Made by a program: the position numbers and the translations under genes
Notes under the pieces: generated by a model
The model's input: only the letters and a program-made list of their open reading frames with translations
What the model was told of the DNA's origin: nothing
Databases searched by the model: none
Assembly (NCBI RefSeq): GCF_007556815.1
Contig: NZ_CP041743.1
Location: 496,001-560,000, forward strand
Direction of reading: 5' to 3'
DNA from: Paraburkholderia megapolitana
GTDB lineage: Bacteria; Pseudomonadota; Gammaproteobacteria; Burkholderiales; Burkholderiaceae
Length of the DNA: 64,000 nucleotides
Shown here: one piece after another, positions 9,044 through 17,655 of the stretch
Layout of the letters: each line of letters opens with the position of its first letter
Position numbering within the stretch: position 1 is the first letter of the stretch

Positions 9044-9256
9044 TCATCGGTGTGCTGCTGGCAACACATCGCGCCGGCGACGCGGCGCTCCCTTGATTCC
9101 TTTCTGGCTACCGCCAAGATTGGCGAGTCGTTTTGCGGCTTCACGCTCGATCAATGCCTTGAGCGCTTCGCGCACAAGTGCTGTTTTTTCCTCCAAGCCT
9201 GTATAGGCTTGGGCTCTCTCGATCAAATCGTCATCGATAGTAACGGTAGTGCGCAT
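9044..9256 (-). CDS. VapB-family antitoxin, apparently orphan
   Basis: The 70-residue product has the classic VapB (DUF2191) form: a ribbon-helix-helix start MRTTVTIDDDLIERAQAYTG, a helix KTALVREALKALIEREA and a short basic tail with LGGSQ and PRRRR. In most genomes a PIN-domain vapC follows directly; here the next gene downstream is the secreted hydrolase. The PIN toxin immediately upstream (9281-9718) already has its own overlapping antitoxin of a different type, so this VapB looks orphaned, or it is a third component of the same transcript. Confidence 0.78.
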   Translation of the reverse strand: MRTTVTIDDDLIERAQAYTGLEEKTALVREALKALIEREAAKRLANLGGSQKGIKGAPRRRRDVLPAAHR

Positions 9257-9280
9257 GATTTCCCCCTGTTTGCTGTGCCG

Positions 9281-9718
9281 TCAATCAAACGGGTTCAATA
9301 CACGAACCCCCGTGGGCGAAAAATCATCGACGTTCCGCGTCACGACAGTCAGATCGTGAATCAGCCCCGTCGCCGCGATCAGCTTATCCAACGCATGCTC
9401 CGGGTGCGGTACGCGTAGTCTCCCCCACAATTGCCCAATGTCCTCGTCCACCGGGAGAATGTTCTGCGCGAACTCGTTGAGCACCGCCGTCAACCACGCC
9501 TCGAGGGATGCGGCTTGCGCCACATCTCCCCGATGTCGAACTATCTCGACGCCACGCCTCAGTTCACCAATGGTGACCACGGACAGATACAGATCGATAT
9601 CCGACTTCACTGCTTGCCGGAAGAAAGCGCGCACGCCTTTATTGCAGCGCTCTTTCTTTCTTATTTCGCTCACGATGTTGGTATCAACCAAATACACGCG
9701 CGGCCTCACCTGAATCAT
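9281..9718 (-). CDS. PIN-domain ribonuclease toxin, FitB/VapC type
   Basis: A 145-residue PIN nuclease that would cleave RNA. The acidic active-site residues expected for the fold are visible: Asp in YLVDTNIVSEI, Glu in SVVTIGELRRG, Asp in HALDKLIAATG and Asp in VTRNVDDF. It overlaps the upstream antitoxin gene by 35 bp, implying translational coupling. FitB-like toxins partner with FitA-type ribbon-helix-helix proteins, as here. Confidence 0.85.
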   Translation of the reverse strand: MIQVRPRVYLVDTNIVSEIRKKERCNKGVRAFFRQAVKSDIDLYLSVVTIGELRRGVEIVRHRGDVAQAASLEAWLTAVLNEFAQNILPVDEDIGQLWGRLRVPHPEHALDKLIAATGLIHDLTVVTRNVDDFSPTGVRVLNPFD

Positions 9719-9920
9719 TCACGCGTTCAAAGTCCGCATCCTCACCCACGTCCGGCATACTCATCAACACCTCGGCAAAGCTGCGCTTTCTCGGGCGACG
9801 TAATGCATGCGCGAGGATTTCCCGGTGCTCAGCCTCCGCGCTGCGCCCATGTGCAGCAGCCTGCTCACGCAGGCTCTGCACCAGTGCATCATCAATCCCA
9901 CGAACCAGAAGATTTGCCAT
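9684..9920 (-). CDS. FitA-type ribbon-helix-helix antitoxin
   Basis: The 78-residue product begins MANLLVRGIDDALVQSLREQA followed by AHGRSAEAEHREIL, the FitA/Arc-type DNA-binding ribbon-helix-helix, and ends with an acidic segment (SMPDVGEDADFER) that would thread into the toxin. The ATG at 9920 is preferred over a TTG 15 bases upstream because GGGAG is suitably placed before it and the length then matches FitA. It precedes and overlaps the PIN toxin gene. It probably autorepresses through the palindrome at 9941-9955. Confidence 0.83.
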   Translation of the reverse strand: MANLLVRGIDDALVQSLREQAAAHGRSAEAEHREILAHALRRPRKRSFAEVLMSMPDVGEDADFERVNDSGEAARVFG

Positions 9921-9940
9921 TTCACGCTCCCGCAAAGAAT

Positions 9941-9955
9941 GCTATCAATGATAGC
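9941..9955. promoter_or_regulatory. Operator palindrome of the FitAB-type module
   Basis: GCTATC-AAT-GATAGC is a perfect 6-3-6 inverted repeat 21 bp before the antitoxin ATG. It overlaps a plausible -10 (TATCAT, minus strand) whose -35 TTGCAG lies 16 bp upstream. A further half-site GCTATCA occurs at 9981-9987. Autorepression by the FitA-like protein is the simplest reading. Confidence 0.6.
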
Positions 9956-10210
9956 GTACTCACGAAGAACTGCAAGCAGTGCTATCACCCGTACCCGATG
10001 TTTTTTACCTTTGTTTATCGGACAGCTTCAAAACCGTGCCCGCTTGACGCTTAAGATTGCCTTCGCTAGGCTTTCACCCCTACAGCGTTGCAAGCCGCTT
10101 CCGGGCCCGCGGAAAGGGTTGAACCCACTTGTGTTGATCGAGGACAGCAGCCAGAACCTTTGTGCCGCCGGTATCGCGGGCCTTCGGCGATCTAACGCAC
10201 GGAGGTTTTC

Positions 10211-11854
10211 ATGCAACTGTTACCCCATCACCCCAATCTCGAGCATCTGAAGAAGCAGGCAAAAGATCTGCTTCGTCTCTATAGAGCCGGCGATAGCGAT
10301 GCCATCGCACGGTTCGCACGCAGTCTTCCATCCGCCAGAAACCGGCGCCCTGAAAATACTTCGGCGCAGCCACTGCGTTTGCACGACGCGCAGTCGTGCA
10401 TCGCGCGCGAATATGGCTTTCTCTCGTGGGCAGATCTCGCGGATCATGTCGAGGCGCTGCGGCTGCGGCAGGACGAGCCGACGGTCCGTTTGAGTCGCTG
10501 GCTTGCAGTGGTCTACGGCGGAGACGTGGCGGGCCATTCCGGTCTCGCCCGGCCACACCTCGCCGCCCGCATCTTGCACGAGAACCCCGGTCTTGCAAGC
10601 GACGACCCCTATGTCGCCTGCGCGATTGGAGACGAAGCCATATTGCGGCAGGCGACAGCGGTCGACCCGGCATGGCTCAATCGTCCAGGCGGCCCGTTAA
10701 AGTTGCCGCCCCTCGTCGCAGTCGCGCATTCCCACTTAGCGCAGTTACCTGAATTCCAGGAACGGCTTTACCGAAGCGCACGCTACCTGCTGGAAGCCGG
10801 CGCCGATGCGAACCAGAAAATCTTCAACCGGCACCCGGGGGCATCGCTGGGAGCGCCTGGTGAAAACGCGCCTCTATCCGCGTTGTACGGCGCCGCCGGA
10901 ATCAACCGCGATCCCGCGTTGACAACCTTGCTACTCGATGCCGGCGCCGATCCCAACGACGGCGAATCCCTGTACCACTCGCTGGAGAACCCGGAGTGCA
11001 CACGCCTGTTGCTATTGCATGGTGCCCACGTCGCGGGAACCAATGCGTTGCGCCGCTCGCTCGACATGGCACACGCCGAGGCACTCGAACTCTTGCTCGC
11101 GCACGGCGGCGATGCCAACGAGCCAGCCAGCGGCCCACCGACCAGCGACTGGGGCGCCCCCTTGCTGCGCGCGATCGCACTTCGACGCTCGCCTCGCCAT
11201 ATCGAAGCGTTGCTGGGTGCCGGCGCCGACGCATCAGCACGCACGCCCGGCGGCATCGGCGCATACAGGCTCGCGCTGCAGGTCGGCATGCCGGACGTGG
11301 CTGACGTATTGAGTCGCGCAGGCGCAGCCGAGCCGCTTTCGCTCGATGAGCAGTTCGTCGCTGCCTGCGCACGCGCCGACGCTGCCGAAGCGCGCCGCAT
11401 CAAGGCGCTACGTCCCGATCTGCCCGGTTCGTTGCAGGAGGCGCAATTGCGCGTGCTTCCCGACACCATCGCCTGGGGATCGTCTGACGCGGCCGTTCGC
11501 GTGATGGTCGAGCTTGGCTGGCCGATTGCCACGCCCGGTGGCGACTGGGGTGCATCGGCGTTGAACCAGGCCGTGTTTAACGGTAACGCCGATCTGGCCG
11601 CGTTCCTGTTAGCTCATGGAGCAAGCTGGCAGGAAAAACACGGCTATGACTCGGACGTAATCGGCACGCTGTCGTGGGCGTCCGTCAACGAGCCGGTCGC
11701 GGACGGCGATCTGGTTGCCTGCACTCGCGCGCTGCTCGCACATGGCATGCCGGCAGCGCAGCGCGATCCGGACAATCCTGAGCTTGTGCTGATTGCCGGT
11801 CGTAAGGCGCAATTCTCCGAAGAAATCGCGAACATCCTGCTCGAAGCGGGATGA
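10211..11854 (+). CDS. Ankyrin-repeat protein
   Basis: A 547-residue protein with several ankyrin-type repeats recognisable from helix-turn-helix units ending in LLxAGADPN-like turns: ARYLLEAGADANQ (about 195), TLLLDAGADPNDG (about 240), RLLLLHGAHVAG (about 265), ELLLAHGGDANEP (about 290), EALLGAGADAS (about 330) and AAFLLAHGASW (about 465). The N-terminus (LLPHHPNLEHLKKQAKDLLRLYRAG) matches the start of a family of bacterial ankyrin proteins. There is no signal peptide. Partner and function unknown. GGAGG lies 6-10 bases before the ATG. Confidence 0.8.
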   Translation: MQLLPHHPNLEHLKKQAKDLLRLYRAGDSDAIARFARSLPSARNRRPENTSAQPLRLHDAQSCIAREYGFLSWADLADHVEALRLRQDEPTVRLSRWLAVVYGGDVAGHSGLARPHLAARILHENPGLASDDPYVACAIGDEAILRQATAVDPAWLNRPGGPLKLPPLVAVAHSHLAQLPEFQERLYRSARYLLEAGADANQKIFNRHPGASLGAPGENAPLSALYGAAGINRDPALTTLLLDAGADPNDGESLYHSLENPECTRLLLLHGAHVAGTNALRRSLDMAHAEALELLLAHGGDANEPASGPPTSDWGAPLLRAIALRRSPRHIEALLGAGADASARTPGGIGAYRLALQVGMPDVADVLSRAGAAEPLSLDEQFVAACARADAAEARRIKALRPDLPGSLQEAQLRVLPDTIAWGSSDAAVRVMVELGWPIATPGGDWGASALNQAVFNGNADLAAFLLAHGASWQEKHGYDSDVIGTLSWASVNEPVADGDLVACTRALLAHGMPAAQRDPDNPELVLIAGRKAQFSEEIANILLEAG

Positions 11855-12015
11855 AGCGCCCGGGATGATCGCCGGCGGGGCTTCGTTGACTGGCGGTCCG
11901 CGTACGCCATGTCGAACGTAGTCCCGCCACGTTCTTGTCGATTTAGCCTGTTCCCATTCGTCGTAGCTGCAGGAGCACAGCAAACCGCACCGAAACCCCA
12001 CGAACGGAGCGACCC

Positions 12016-13290
12016 ATGACCCCTCAACACGACAAAACGCTTTCAGCCGATCCTGATAGTTCGTCAGCCGACCGGTATCGCTGGACCATCGTCGGCGCCG
12101 GCGCGGTCATGACGTGCATCGCGATCGGCGCGATGTTCTCGCTGGCAATCTTCCTGCAACCGATCTCCGCGGATACCGGCTGGTCCCGCGCAGGCATCTC
12201 GAGCGGCATGACGCTGAACTTCGTCGTAATGGGCGTGAGCGGATTCGGCTGGGGCGCGGCAAGCGACCGCATCGGCGCGCGGCCCGTCGTGCTGACCAGC
12301 GCGGTACTGCTCGGCGTCGCGCTTGCACTCGCGAGTCGCGCCACGTCGTTGCTCCAGTTTCAGCTCACTTACGGCATCCTCGTCGGGCTCGCGGCCAGCG
12401 CCTTCTTCGCACCGATGATGGCGATCACCTCGAAATGGTTCGACCGTCAGCGCGGTCTGGCGGTCTCGCTGGTCTCGGCGGGCATGGGTGTCGCACCGAT
12501 GACCGTTTCGCCGTTTGCGCGCTGGCTGGTGTCCACGTACGACTGGCGGACCGCGATGCTGTCGATCGGCGTACTCGCCTGCGCGATCCTGATTCCGGCG
12601 GCGCTGCTGGTGCGCCGACCGCCGGCCGCCGAGGCAGCGGCTGCGCTCGACAGCAACGTGCCCGCCCACCACGCCGACGCCACAGGAATGCGCGTCTTCG
12701 ATGCGCTGCGCAGCCGCCAGTTTCTTGCGCTCGGACTCGCCTACTTCGCCTGCTGCGCCGCCCACTCGGGGCCGATCTTTCACATGGTGAGCTACGCGAT
12801 CCTGTGCGGTATTCCACCGATGGCGGCGGTCAGCATCTACAGCGTCGAAGGACTATCGGGGCTGGGCGGCCGTCTGCTGCTCGGCGTGCTCGCGGACCGC
12901 TTCGGCGCGAAACGCGTGCTCATTGCAGGACTGTTGATACAGGCGCTGGTGATCAGCGGCTATCTGTTTGCGCATCGTCTCGAGCAGTTTTATTCGCTCG
13001 CATTGATTTTCGGCGCGGCCTATGGCGGCGTGATGCCGCTCTATGTGGTGCTCGCACGCGAGTACTTCGGCACGCGGATCATCGGCACCGTACTCGGTGC
13101 TGCGACGATGCTATCTAGCCTGGGGATGGCGCTAGGGCCGGTTATCGGCGGATGGATCTTCGATCTGTCCGGGCGCTATACGTGGCTCTATATCGGATCG
13201 TCGATCGTTGGGCTCGCTGCAGTGGGCATTGCGTGCGCGTTTGCGCCGGTGCCGGTGTCGCAACGACAGGCGCCGGCGGCGCTTCCGTGA
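12016..13290 (+). CDS. MFS transporter, monocarboxylate-porter-like
   Basis: A 424-residue inner-membrane carrier with about twelve hydrophobic segments in two halves, separated near residues 200-220 by a polar, Ala-rich loop. The MFS loop 2-3 motif appears as GAASDRIGARPV and its repeat in the second half as GVLADRFGAKRV. Overall form (MFSLAIFLQPIS near the start, TGWSRAGIS) resembles the monocarboxylate/oxalate-formate branch of MFS. Substrate not identifiable. It stands alone between the ankyrin gene and a convergent lipoprotein gene. Confidence 0.78.
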   Translation: MTPQHDKTLSADPDSSSADRYRWTIVGAGAVMTCIAIGAMFSLAIFLQPISADTGWSRAGISSGMTLNFVVMGVSGFGWGAASDRIGARPVVLTSAVLLGVALALASRATSLLQFQLTYGILVGLAASAFFAPMMAITSKWFDRQRGLAVSLVSAGMGVAPMTVSPFARWLVSTYDWRTAMLSIGVLACAILIPAALLVRRPPAAEAAAALDSNVPAHHADATGMRVFDALRSRQFLALGLAYFACCAAHSGPIFHMVSYAILCGIPPMAAVSIYSVEGLSGLGGRLLLGVLADRFGAKRVLIAGLLIQALVISGYLFAHRLEQFYSLALIFGAAYGGVMPLYVVLAREYFGTRIIGTVLGAATMLSSLGMALGPVIGGWIFDLSGRYTWLYIGSSIVGLAAVGIACAFAPVPVSQRQAPAALP

Positions 13291-13299
13291 GATTGCAGT

Positions 13300-13668
13300 T
13301 CAGTTCGCCGGCGGCACTCGTGCGCTTTCAGCACGGCACGCACCTTTCATGCTTGCATAGAGCTCCAGCGCCGTGATGTGGCTTTGATAGGTCGTATCGA
13401 TGCCTTCCTGCACGCGCTCCTTGTAGTCGTCGGGTGCCCGCATCGGTGTGAGGACGGCGTCGAGTCGCGCATGCGCTTCGCTGACGGGAACGCCGTCATC
13501 GCGCCAATGCGCCGCGGCCGACGCGGTCTGGGCCACGAGATAGCATTTCTGCTGCTGCGACATCAGCGACATCGCCGGCCCCATGCTGTCGTATCGCACG
13601 GTCGTCCCGGTTGCACACCCCGTTAGAAGCGTGACGCCGATCAGCACCACCTGGTACCCTCTTTTCAT
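13300..13668 (-). CDS. Small lipoprotein of unknown function
   Basis: A 122-residue protein with a lipoprotein signal peptide: basic start (MKRGYQ), hydrophobic core and lipobox LLTGC with the lipidated Cys at residue 18. The mature part is helical and polar (MSQQQKCYLVAQTASAAAHW, later AHARLDAVL and YKERVQEGID) with two further Cys. No family recognised with certainty. It converges on the MFS gene end with a 9 bp gap. Confidence 0.68.
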   Translation of the reverse strand: MKRGYQVVLIGVTLLTGCATGTTVRYDSMGPAMSLMSQQQKCYLVAQTASAAAHWRDDGVPVSEAHARLDAVLTPMRAPDDYKERVQEGIDTTYQSHITALELYASMKGACRAESARVPPAN

Positions 13669-14060
13669 TGCAGCTCCCCGAATGTCAGTCGAACAACTCG
13701 ATTATTCCTGCTGAATCGATCCTCGCCGCTTCACGTATACGATCCGCCGATGATTCAGTTCTCGTGCGTGCCTTCGCAAAGCGTAGCACATGGTTAGCGG
13801 TCGAATCAGCGCGACATGGGGACCACTCGGGCCATCTCCGCCTACGAGACGGCAACGCCCTTCAAGACAACAAATTATTTATAATCAAGCGCTTGGCCGC
13901 TGCGCGCAAGTCGGTTTCCGATGTCGGCAAGCCAGCGGGAAAACGCGGCAAGGTTGGCGAAAGACCACTCATAAGCTATCGTCACGGCTTTCGGCTACGC
14001 CTTGTATGCAGGCGAGCCGCCCTGCACTCACTCTCTCGCGAACGCGATTCCTACAGGCCC
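13669..14060 (+). other. Upstream region of the IclR-type gene
   Basis: About 390 bp between the divergent lipoprotein gene and the regulator start. The forward frame is open across it, but composition and lack of family similarity argue against translation. A perfect TATAAT (13880-13885) lies about 175 bp before the regulator ATG; the sequence 17 bp further upstream is a poor -35, so it would need an activator. Confidence 0.4.
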
Positions 14061-14885
14061 ATGAGCAAAGCCCTGCCGCCGTCCTCTGCCGTTCCTGTCA
14101 GCGCCGAACCGCTCCCCGAGAAACCGGGCGACTCCTACGTGCAGTCGTTCGCTCGCGGTCTTGCCGTGATCCGTGCGTTCAATGCAGAGCATCCCGCGCA
14201 GACACTCACCGACGTCGCATCCGCGACCGGGCTGACACGCGCGGGCGCACGCCGGATTCTGCTCACGCTGCAAACGCTCGGCTATGTCGAAGCCGAAGGC
14301 CGGTTGTTCCGCCTGACGCCGAAGATTCTCGACCTCGGCTTCGCGTATCTGACCTCGATGCCGTTCTGGAATCTCGCCGAGCCGGTCATGGAGAACCTCT
14401 CTGCGCAAGTTCACGAGAGCTGTTCGGCGGCCGTGCTCGATCGCACCGAGATCGTCTATGTGCTGCGCGTGCCGACGCACAAGATCATGACGATCAACCT
14501 GTCGATCGGTAGCCGGTTGCCCGCGTACTGCACATCGATGGGACGCGTGTTGCTGGCTGCCCTCGACGACGACACGCTCGATGCGACGCTCAGTTCCGCG
14601 CCGCTCTATGCGCATACGCCGCGCACCGTCGTCGACAAGGAAGAATTGAAGAAGACGATCGTGCAGGTGCGCCGCCAGGGGTGGGCTATCGTCGATCAGG
14701 AACTCGAAGTCGGACTGATCTCGCTGTCTGCGCCGATCCGCAACCGCCAGGGTCGTGTGATCGCTGCGATGAATATCAGCGGCAACGCGCAGCGCAATTC
14801 GGCAAAGCAGATGGTGAAAGCATTTCTCGAACCGCTGCAGCAAGCGGCGCAGAGCGTATCGGAGATGATTGCACTGCGCAGTTGA
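14061..14885 (+). CDS. IclR-family transcriptional regulator, PcaR/PobR-like
   Basis: A 274-residue regulator. The N-terminal winged helix-turn-helix (about 25-95: SFARGLAVIRAF, TLTDVASATGLTRAGARRILLTLQTLGYV) is followed by an IclR effector-binding domain (TSMGRVLLAAL, WAIVDQELEVGLISLSAPI). The segments VQSFARGLAVIRAF and IVYVLRVPTHKIMT are typical of the PcaR/PobR/PcaU group that controls beta-ketoadipate genes. The ATG at 14061 gives the expected family length; the open frame runs 390 bp further upstream without similarity. It converges with the MHS carrier gene with a 6 bp gap. Its targets may include pcaF at 3374-4576; this is inference. Confidence 0.82.
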   Translation: MSKALPPSSAVPVSAEPLPEKPGDSYVQSFARGLAVIRAFNAEHPAQTLTDVASATGLTRAGARRILLTLQTLGYVEAEGRLFRLTPKILDLGFAYLTSMPFWNLAEPVMENLSAQVHESCSAAVLDRTEIVYVLRVPTHKIMTINLSIGSRLPAYCTSMGRVLLAALDDDTLDATLSSAPLYAHTPRTVVDKEELKKTIVQVRRQGWAIVDQELEVGLISLSAPIRNRQGRVIAAMNISGNAQRNSAKQMVKAFLEPLQQAAQSVSEMIALRS

Positions 14886-14891
14886 ATGCGG

Positions 14892-16187
14892 TCAATCCGC
14901 AGCAGCCGTTGTCCGCGCAGTTTCGCGCAGCAGCGATATGGCAACCAGCGATATCAGTACACACGTCGCGACATACCCGGCCGGCGCCAGCGGATTGCCG
15001 GTCACGCGAATCAGCCACGTTGCGACCAGTTGCGCCGTTCCGCCGAATACGCACACGCTCAACGCATACGAAATCGAAATGCCGGTCGCGCGTACATGGC
15101 GCGGAAACGACTCGCACATCAGCGCGAATTCCGACGCCGATCCCATCGCAAAGAACAGCAGCATCAGCCCGGTCAGCGGCATGATCGTGGCCAGCGACGG
15201 AAACCGATCGATCAGGATGAACGCCGGAAACAGCAACAGCACCAGCACGCCGCGACCGATCAACATCGGCCGCTTGCGACTGCCCATACGATCCGACAGC
15301 AGACCGAACAGCGGACACGCGATCAACGTGACGCAACCCGACGTGACGCCGACGAGCATCGACAGCGACATCGGTAGCCCGAGCGTGTGGATCGCGTAGG
15401 TCGGCATGTAGAACGTCAGGATGTAGGTCGAGACCGTGCCGCCCATCACCGTCAGCGTGAGCAGAATCAGCGTGCGCAGATGGTCGGAGAACAGTTCGCG
15501 CAACACGCCGCGCTGGATGCCGTGCGCATCGCCGGCGGGATCGTCGGCGAGACGACGACGCAGATAGAGACCAACCGGCGCGATCAGCAGACCGATCACA
15601 AACGGCACGCGCCAGCCCCAGCTTTCCAGCGACTCCTTCGACAACACCGCCGACAGCGTCGCCGCAATGCCCGAGCCCATCAGCGCGGCACCGCCTTGCG
15701 TCGCGAGTTGCCAGCTCGCGCGAAAACCGCGTCGCGCGCTATTGCCCTGCTCGAGCAGCGTCGAAGTCGCCGCACCGAACTCGCCACCCTGCGAGAAACC
15801 CTGCACGAGCCGCGCGAACACGATCAGTATCGGCGCCGCTGCGCCGATCTGCGCATACGTCGGCGTAATCGCGATCAGACCGGTACCGAACGCCATCAGC
15901 ATGATCGTGAGGTTCAGCGCGGCCTTGCGGCCCTTGCGGTCCGCATAGACGCCGAGCAGCACGCTACCAAGCGGCCTTGTGAAGAAACCCGCCGCAAACG
16001 TCGCCACCGACAACAACAACGACGTCGTCGGATTGGACGACGGAAAATACAGCTTGCCGATGATCACCGCAAAAAAACCATAGACAGTGAAATCGAAAAA
16101 CTCGAGCCAGTTGCCGATCACCGCAGCGGCGATCGCGCTGCGGCTCGTGGGTCGTGATACGTCCAGGGCGTGGGTGGCCGTGTTCAT
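14892..16187 (-). CDS. MFS transporter, metabolite:H+ symporter (MHS) family
   Basis: A 431-residue carrier with the MHS-family start (IAAAVIGNWLEFFDFTVYGFFAVIIGKLYFP is the first membrane region; key pieces are GNWLEFFDF and FFTRPLGSVLLG). The motif VYADRKGRK follows TM2-3, and GFSQGGEFGAA is the characteristic TM4-5 loop. Relatives carry citrate, tricarballylate, shikimate or ketoglutarate, so an organic acid is the likely substrate. It lies 89 bp downstream of the amidohydrolase gene in the same direction and may import that enzyme's substrate or be fed by its product. Confidence 0.83.
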   Translation of the reverse strand: MNTATHALDVSRPTSRSAIAAAVIGNWLEFFDFTVYGFFAVIIGKLYFPSSNPTTSLLLSVATFAAGFFTRPLGSVLLGVYADRKGRKAALNLTIMLMAFGTGLIAITPTYAQIGAAAPILIVFARLVQGFSQGGEFGAATSTLLEQGNSARRGFRASWQLATQGGAALMGSGIAATLSAVLSKESLESWGWRVPFVIGLLIAPVGLYLRRRLADDPAGDAHGIQRGVLRELFSDHLRTLILLTLTVMGGTVSTYILTFYMPTYAIHTLGLPMSLSMLVGVTSGCVTLIACPLFGLLSDRMGSRKRPMLIGRGVLVLLLFPAFILIDRFPSLATIMPLTGLMLLFFAMGSASEFALMCESFPRHVRATGISISYALSVCVFGGTAQLVATWLIRVTGNPLAPAGYVATCVLISLVAISLLRETARTTAAAD

Positions 16188-16276
16188 CGGTGGTCGTCCT
16201 TGTCGCTGGATAGCGTGTGATTGTTGTTGCGTTTTTGTCGGGATGGCGGCGGTGACGCGCTCCCCTAGCGGTTGAC

Positions 16277-17503
16277 TCAGTGACTCAGATAACGCTCGAC
16301 GAGCCGCGTCCAGAATGCCGCACCGATCGGCAGGTTGTGATCGTTGAAGTCGTAGTGCGGGTTGTGCACCATGCAGCCGTCTTCGCCCACGCCGTTGCCG
16401 ATGCGCAGAAACGTGCCCGGGCGCTTCTGCAGCATGAACGCGAAATCCTCGCTGCCCATCAGGATGTCGGTCTGCGCAACGACCTTGTCGTCGCCGACCA
16501 GTTCGCGTGCGACGTCGATCGCGAACTGCGTCTCTTCATCCGAATTGACGACGACCGGATAGCCTTCGATGTAATCGACCACGGCCTCGCCGCCATAGCT
16601 CTGCGCCTGGCTCTGAGCGATCTCGACGATGCGTTTTTTCAGCAGTGCGCGCACTTCCGGGCTGAACGAGCGCACGCTCAGTTCGAGCTTCGCGGTACTC
16701 GCGATCACGTTGTTCGCCGTGCCCGCATGCAGCGAGCCGACGGTCACCACCGACGGTTGCGACGGGTCCACGTTGCGTGCCACGACGGTCTGCAGCGCCA
16801 TGACGATGCTCGATGCGATCACCACCGGGTCCACCGTCAGATGCGGCCGCGCTGCGTGACCACCCACGCCCTTCACCGTGATGAACACCTTGTCGCCCGC
16901 GGACATGAACGGCCCCTTGCGGAACAGCAACATGCCCGGCTCGGCGCCCGGATGGTTGTGCAGGCCGAACACGGCATCGCATGGAAAGCGTTCGAACAGA
17001 CCGTCATCGATCATCTTCTTCGCGCCGCTATCCACGCCACTTTCTTCGGCCGGCTGGAAGTACAGATGCACGGTGCCAGAGAAACGGCGCGTCGCGGCGA
17101 GGCGTTGCGCGGCGCCGAGCAGCATCGTCGTGTGGCCGTCGTGGCCGCATGCGTGCATCTTGCCGTGCGTCTCGCTTGCATACGGCAGGCCGGTTTCCTC
17201 GATGATCGGCAGCGCGTCCATGTCCGCGCGAATGCCGATGCGGCGCGTGCCGTCGCCCACCTTCAGCGTACCGACCACACCGGTGCGGCCCACACCGCGC
17301 GTGACCTGCCAGCCCCACTGTTCGAGCTTCTCCGCGACAAACTTCGCGGTCTCCACTTCCTCGTAGGCGAGTTCCGGATGACGGTGGATGTGATGGCGGA
17401 TCTCGCGCAGCCCTTCTGCGGCGGGCGCCAGATCGGCGATTTCGGTCAAACCGGCCGCAGAACCTGCGGTAACCGGGGCGGCGGCGTGGGGTGCTTCGCT
17501 CAT
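16277..17503 (-). CDS. M20 family amidohydrolase (hippurate hydrolase/N-acyl amino acid deacylase type)
   Basis: A dinuclear-metal peptidase-like enzyme of 408 residues that would release an amino acid from an N-acyl conjugate such as hippurate. Metal-binding motifs are visible: ADMDALPI, HACGHDGHTT, the PAEE pair in YFQPAEESG, HNHPG and the C-terminal GSEDFAFM. The dimerisation 'lid' lies roughly at 205-320. The ATG at 17503 is chosen because GGAG sits 9 bases upstream; an in-frame ATG 12 bases earlier lacks such a site. Divergent from a LysR gene, with a dyad in between, and followed by the MHS carrier. Confidence 0.85.
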   Translation of the reverse strand: MSEAPHAAAPVTAGSAAGLTEIADLAPAAEGLREIRHHIHRHPELAYEEVETAKFVAEKLEQWGWQVTRGVGRTGVVGTLKVGDGTRRIGIRADMDALPIIEETGLPYASETHGKMHACGHDGHTTMLLGAAQRLAATRRFSGTVHLYFQPAEESGVDSGAKKMIDDGLFERFPCDAVFGLHNHPGAEPGMLLFRKGPFMSAGDKVFITVKGVGGHAARPHLTVDPVVIASSIVMALQTVVARNVDPSQPSVVTVGSLHAGTANNVIASTAKLELSVRSFSPEVRALLKKRIVEIAQSQAQSYGGEAVVDYIEGYPVVVNSDEETQFAIDVARELVGDDKVVAQTDILMGSEDFAFMLQKRPGTFLRIGNGVGEDGCMVHNPHYDFNDHNLPIGAAFWTRLVERYLSH

Positions 17504-17600
17504 CAGGGACTCCATGGGTGGATTCGGATATCTCGCGTGCCGCGGCCAGCGGGAAGGCACGGCAAACTCGCCAGCACTATATCGGCGCCGTTTTGTTCGA

Positions 17601-17640
17601 ATAAGATGCTGTTTTTTTCACCGTGATTAACAGTGTTTAT
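17601..17640. promoter_or_regulatory. Dyad between amidohydrolase and LysR genes, putative LysR site
   Basis: ATAA-N4-CTGTT (17601-17613) faces AACAG-N3-TTTAT (17629-17640), an imperfect inverted repeat of about 40 bp in the 152-bp divergent spacer. LysR regulators usually bind such dyads between their own gene and the target. It ends 15 bp before the regulator ATG, so autorepression is plausible. Confidence 0.5.
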
Positions 17641-17655
17641 CTCCGGGAATACCCT

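Noticed and set aside
12114..13118. 334-codon forward open frame
   Set aside because: Out-of-frame reading of the MFS carrier gene.
16280..17626. 448-codon forward open frame
   Set aside because: Antisense to the amidohydrolase with full M20 motifs; composition is that of an antisense GC-rich frame.
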